Part shown: positions 60,700-64,000 of the stretch, in pieces
How positions within the stretch are numbered: the stretch's first letter is position 1
Layout of the letters: every line of letters begins with the position of its first letter
Made by a program: the position numbers and the translations under genes
Assembly: GCF_045679555.1 (NCBI RefSeq)
Contig: NC_092094.1
Span: 15,700,612 to 15,764,611 of the forward strand
Reading direction: 5' to 3'
DNA length: 64,000 nt
Origin: Salvelinus alpinus
Taxonomy: Eukaryota > Chordata > Actinopteri > Salmoniformes > Salmonidae
Notes under the pieces: generated by a model
What the model saw: only the letters and a program-made list of their open reading frames with translations
Told to the model about the DNA's origin: nothing
The model's database searches: none

Positions 60700-61262
60700 T
60701 CCTTCCAGACTCACATTAAGCATCTCCAATCCAAAATTAAATCTAGAATCGCAACAAAGCATCCTTCACACATGCTGCCAAACATCAGTAAAACTGACCA
60801 TCCTACCGATCCTCGACTTCGGCGATGTCATCTATAAAATAGCCTCCAACACTCTACTCAACAAATTGGATGCAGTCTATCACAGTGCCATCCGTTTTGT
60901 CACCAAAGCCCCATACACTACACACCACTGCAACCTGTACGCTCTCGTTGGTTGGCCTTCATACTCGTCGCCAAACCCACTGGCTACAGGTTATCTACAA
61001 GTCTCTGCTAGGTAAAGCCCCGCCTTATCTCAGCTCACTGGTCACCATAGCAGCACCCACTCGTAGCACGCGCTCCAGCAGGTATATCTCACTGGTCACC
61101 CCCAAAGCCAATTCCTCCTTTGGTCGCCTTTCCTTCCAGTTCTCTGCTGCCAATGACTGGAACAAACTGCAAAAATCACTGAAGCTGGAGACTCATATCT
61201 CCCTCACTAGCTTTAAGCACAAGCTGTCAGAGCAGCTCACAGATCACTGCACCTGTACATAG
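60700..61262 (+). pseudogene. Continuation of the 2A-bearing LINE: C-terminal region
   Basis: 60870-61262 contains THWLQVIYKSLLGKAPPYLS, SLVTPKANSSFGRLSFQFSA and NDWNKLQKSLKLETHISLTS, homologous to the C-terminal tail of the LINE-A copies. Out of frame with the preceding part; a large internal deletion lies near 60680-60700. Confidence 0.8.
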
Positions 61263-61394
61263 CCCATCTGCAAACAGCCCATCTATCTACCTCATCCCCA
61301 TACTGTATTTATTTATCTTGCTCCTTTGCACCCCAGTATCTCTACTTGCACATGCATCTTTTGCACATCTACCATTCCAGTGTTTAATTGCTAT

Positions 61395-61566
61395 TGTCAC
61401 GCCCTGACTTTAGTTATATTTGCTTTCTTTATTTTTTGGTTAGGTCAGGGTGTGACAAGGGTGGTTTGTTTAGTTTTTGTATTGTTGGTTATCTATGGGG
61501 ATTTTGTATTGTCTAGGGGTATGTAGGTGTATGGTGGCCTGAATGGGTTCCCAATCAGAGACAGCT
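61395..61566 (+). repeat. LTR fragment of a related LTR family
   Basis: GTCACGCCCTGACTTTAGTT, then GGTTAGGTCAGGGTGTGACA and CCCAATCAGAGACAGCTGTT. The layout resembles the 61749 LTR (GTCACG...CCTGACC, GGTCAGG, AATCAGAG) but the sequence differs. Truncated on the right; low-complexity text follows to 61748, with ATACATA-type repeats near 61660-61735. Confidence 0.55.
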
Positions 61567-61748
61567 GTTAAAAAAAAAAATGAAGGGGTGGATCAGCTTA
61601 ATATTGCTTCCAATGTAATTGTCTGCATCATTTCCAAACCCCCATATTTTTTGGGTAAATATATATATCCATACACGCATGCATACATATACACATATAT
61701 ACATACACATACCTATATAGACATACATACTTTTTAAAAGAATATACC

Positions 61749-62226
61749 GGTCACGTTCCTGACCTTATTTCCTTTGTTCTGTATTGTTTAGTTGGTCAGG
61801 ACGTGAGCTGGGTGGGCATTCTATGTTATGTGTTTCTATGTTGGGTTCATTCAACTAGCCTGATATGGTTCTCAATCAGGGGCAGGTGTTTTACGTTTCC
61901 TCTGATTGAGAACCATATTAAGGTAGGCTGTTCTCACTGTTTGTTTGTGGGTGATTGTTGCTGTGTCTGTGTTTGTTTCACCACACGGTACTGTTTCGTT
62001 TCGTTCGTTCGTTCGTTCGTTCGTTCGTTTGTTCCTACCTGTTCGTGCGTTCATGTTTTATGTGTTCTCAAGTTCAGGTCTGTTAACGTCGTTTATTATT
62101 TTGTAGTTTGTTCAAGTGTTTTTTTCGTCTTCGTTATTATTATTAAAATTATTATGTATTCAACCCATGCTGCGTTTTGGTCCGATCCTTGCTCCTCTTC
62201 AGACAAGGAGGAAGACGAGCGTTACA
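61749..62226 (+). repeat. LTR of the proline-rich element, copy 2 (5')
   Basis: 478 bp, from GGTCACGTTCCTGACC (first T of the expected TG mutated to G) to GAGCGTTACA. It matches 63837-64000, its partner LTR, at all positions I compared. It contains GTTC repeats near 61995-62030 and a hairpin with arms 61864-61882 and 61899-61917. Confidence 0.85.
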
Positions 62227-62522
62227 GAATCACCCACCACAAAAGGACCAAGCAGCGTGGTAACAGGCAGCGGCAGCAGGAGCAGTGCAAGGAAGAATGG
62301 ACATGGGAGCAGAGTCTGGACTACACTACGTGGGAGGAGATCGACAGGTGGGCGATCGACCCAGGGAGAATGCCGGAGCCCGCCTGGGATTCTCTGGAGC
62401 AGTGTGAGGAGGGATACCGGCGAATGGAGGCAGCACGACGACGCGGTAGGAAGCCCGAGAGTCAAGCCCAAAAATGTATTGGGGGGGGGGCGGCTACAAG
62501 GGAGTGTGGCGAAGTCAGGTAG
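62154..62522 (+). CDS. N-terminal ORF of the proline-rich LTR element (copy 2)
   Basis: 122 residues starting MYSTHAAFWSDPCSSSDKEE; 24 codons lie in the LTR. Then RYRITHHKRTKQRGNRQRQQ, EEWTWEQSLDYTTWEEIDRW, RRMEAARRRGRKPESQAQKC. It ends after a G run (62481-62490). It aligns with 1162-1497 (minus). The longer upstream open frame from 61803 is LTR read-through; this ATG is chosen because it is shared by both copies. Function unknown. Confidence 0.55.
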   Translation: MYSTHAAFWSDPCSSSDKEEDERYRITHHKRTKQRGNRQRQQEQCKEEWTWEQSLDYTTWEEIDRWAIDPGRMPEPAWDSLEQCEEGYRRMEAARRRGRKPESQAQKCIGGGAATRECGEVR

Positions 62523-63342
62523 GAAACCTGCGCCAACTCCTCGAGCTTACCGTGGAGAGCGAAAGTACGGGCAGACACCGTGTTATGCGGTAAAGCGCAC
62601 GGTGTCTCCTGTACGTTTGCTTAGCCCGGTGCGGTACATTCCAGCTCCTCGTATCGGCCGGGCTAGATTGAGCATTGAGCCAGGTGCCATGAAGCCGCCT
62701 CAACGCGTCTGGTCTCCAGTGCGTCTCCTCGGGCTGGCATACATGGCACCAGCCTTACGCATGGTGTCCCCGGTTCGCCAACACAGCCCAGTGCGGGTTA
62801 TTCCACCTCCCCGCACTGGTCGGGCTACGGGGAGCATTCAACCAGGTAAGGTTGGGCAGGCTAGGTGCTCAAGGGAGCCAGTACGCCTGCACGGTCCGGT
62901 ATATCCGGCGCCACCTCCCCGCCCCATCCCAGTACCACCAGTGCCAACACCACGCACCAGGCTTCCAGTGTGTCTCCAGAGCCCTGTTCCTCCTCCACGC
63001 ACTCGCCCTGTGGTGCGTGTCTCCAGCCCGGTACCACCAGTTCCGGCACCACGCACCAAGCCTCCTGTGCGTCTCCAGAGCCCTGTGCGCCCTGTTGCTG
63101 CTCCCCGCGCTAGCCTTAAGGTGCGTGTCCTTAGCCCGGTACCACCAGTTCCGGCACCACGCACTAGGCCTACTGTGCGCCTCAGCCGGCCAGAGTCTGC
63201 CGTCTGCCCAGCGCCGTCTGCACTGCCCGTCTGCCCAGCGCCGTCTGCACTGCCCGTCTGCCCAGTGCCGTCTGCCCAGCGCCGTCTGAACTGCCCGTCT
63301 GTCCTGAGCCTTCAGAGCCGTCCATCAGTCAGGAGCCGCTAG
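62491..63342 (+). pseudogene. Proline/arginine-rich coding segment of the LTR element
   Basis: In the frame opened after the G run: GRKPAPTPRAYRGERKYGQT, then repeated VSPVR, RPAPAPRT and PPVPAPRTRP motifs, for about 284 residues. SPVR-type blocks recur every 15-25 residues. It shares its frame with neither the N-terminal ORF nor the C-terminal part: single-base indels at the G run and near 63280 separate them. The opposite-strand open frames here are shadows of this composition bias. Confidence 0.65.
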
Positions 63343-63779
63343 AGCCGTCCGTCAGTCAGGAGCCGCCAGAGCCGCCCGCCAGACAGGAGCCGCCAGAGCC
63401 GCCCGCCAGACAGGAGCCGCCAGAGCCGCCCGCCAGACAGGAGCCGCCAGAGCCGCCCACCAGACAGGAGCCGCCAGAGCCGCCCGCCAGACAGGAGCCG
63501 CCCGCCAGACAGGAGCTGCCAGAGCCGTCAGCCAGCCATGACCTGCCAGAGCCGTCAGCCAGCCATGACCTGCCAGAGCCGTCAGCCCGCCATGACCTGC
63601 CCCTCAGTCCGGTGCTGCCCCTCAGTCCGGTGCTGCCCCTTAAGCCAGTGGGGTTAATATGGAGGGTCGCCATTAGGAGGAGGCCACGGAAGCGGGGATT
63701 AACTATGGTGGGGTGGGGGCCACGTCCAGAGCCAGAGCCGCCACCTTGGACAGATGCCCACCCAGACCCTCCCCTATAG
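63283..63779 (+). pseudogene. Repeat-bearing C-terminal segment of the LTR element protein
   Basis: In a third frame: EPSVSQEPLEPSVSQEPPEP, several EPPEPPARQ units (27 bp each), DLPEPSASH units, SPVLPLSPVLPLKPVGLIWR, then basic IRRRPRKRG and the end PPPWTDAHPDPPL before TAG (63777-63779). Copy 1 has the same order at the left edge, so the layout is ancestral. Confidence 0.65.
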
Positions 63780-63813
63780 GTTCAGGTTTTGCGGCCGGAG
63801 TCCGCACCTTGGG

Positions 63814-63836
63814 GGGGGGGGGGGGGGGGGGGGTAC
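63814..63836 (+). promoter_or_regulatory. Polypurine tract of the proline-rich LTR element
   Basis: A long run of G followed by TAC and then the 3' LTR (TGTCACG). It is equivalent in position and sequence to the chromovirus tract GTGGGGGGGTAC before TGTCATG at 31486 and 36328. The G run has probably expanded by slippage. Confidence 0.75.
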
Positions 63837-64000
63837 TGTCACGTTCCTGACCTTATTTCCTTTGTTCTGTATTGTTTAGTTGGTCAGGACGTGAGCTGGG
63901 TGGGCATTCTATGTTATGTGTTTCTATGTTGGGTTCATTCAACTAGCCTGATATGGTTCTCAATCAGGGGCAGGTGTTTTACGTTTCCTCTGATTGAGAA
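63837..64000 (+). repeat. 3' LTR of the proline-rich element, copy 2 (cut by window edge)
   Basis: Starts TGTCACGTTCCTGACCTTAT and repeats the first 164 bases of the 5' LTR. It runs off the window in the middle of the hairpin. Confidence 0.9.

Larger units (their letters stand above)
54046..61394 (+). mobile_element. LINE (LINE-A relative) with 2A-like motif, split by LINE-B
   Basis: The 5' end is near GATTCCAAGATGGCGTAGAA. A long 5' UTR with 29-bp tandem repeats precedes the ORF region from 55313; an insertion occupies about 56193-59688; the LINE resumes at TGGGTCTGCGATCAAACGAC and runs to GTGTTTAATTGCTATT (about 61394). The core RT is deleted: text near 60660-60700 jumps from the pre-RT region to the C-terminal region. 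The 3' tail is replaced by an LTR fragment. Confidence 0.8.
62227..63836 (+). mobile_element. Proline-rich LTR element, copy 2, internal region
   Basis: Lies between the 5' LTR and a 23-base G tract ending GGGGTACTGTCACG at the 3' LTR. It encodes, in order, the acidic/basic N-terminal segment, a long proline/arginine-rich segment, 9-residue tandem repeats and a basic tail. No retroviral enzyme motif is found on either strand, so mobilisation must be by another element's proteins. Confidence 0.82.

Noticed and set aside
61803-62153. Longer 239-codon frame starting near the LTR beginning
   Set aside because: Open by chance through LTR sequence; only the part from 62154 has clearly similar protein text in copy 1.
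63356-63673. Minus-strand glycine/serine-rich ORF of 105 codons
   Set aside because: Antisense of the 27-bp repeats; the plus-strand proline-rich frame is the one shared with copy 1.

Overview
This window is vertebrate nuclear DNA, most likely from a salmonid fish. The evidence is GT-AG spliced genes, HpaI-type tRNA-derived SINEs, several Tc1 families typical of salmonid genomes, and non-LTR elements ending in TTTGATTTG repeats. No prokaryotic gene organisation is visible.

Two host genes are recognisable and converge tail to tail. sall1 (plus strand, three coding exons, 8684-15412) encodes a complete 1300-residue spalt-type multi-zinc-finger repressor. rbl2 (minus strand, ten coding exons, 46796-53911) is the 3' half of the p130 pocket-protein gene: spacer, pocket B and C-terminus, 571 residues. 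Its 5' half must lie beyond the right edge. SALL1 and RBL2 are neighbours on human 16q12, so the pairing supports both names.

Almost everything else is transposon. Left edge: an LTR element without RT or integrase (1-1883, minus) in a broken LINE, then Tc1 fragments, a LINE 3' end and a SINE (to 4650). 4652-8683 is mostly unique DNA upstream of sall1. A LINE interrupts a TIR element just after sall1 (15611-18644). 18.6-23.3 kb is mostly unassigned. 26036-41550 is one Tc1 element swollen by nested insertion: inside it sits a LINE, and inside that LINE a tandem chromodomain Ty3/gypsy array (LTR-internal-LTR-internal-LTR, 26645-36900, one 5-bp target duplication) and a second, unrelated LINE. 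41.7-46.5 kb holds MITEs and three SINEs. One rbl2 intron holds a LINE fused to a Tc1. From 54046 a 2A-peptide-bearing LINE is split by a full-length LINE with an intact 926-residue ORF. The right edge (61749-64000, plus) carries a second copy of the proline-rich LTR element seen at the left edge.

The least familiar component is that LTR pair: about 475-bp LTRs, a conserved hairpin in each LTR, an ORF that starts inside the LTR, a long proline/arginine-rich coding region with 27-bp in-frame repeats, and a polypurine tract/LTR junction matching that of the autonomous chromovirus. Assignments rest on recognising protein and repeat families by eye; no database search was run. Repeat boundaries marked approximate may be off by tens of bases.
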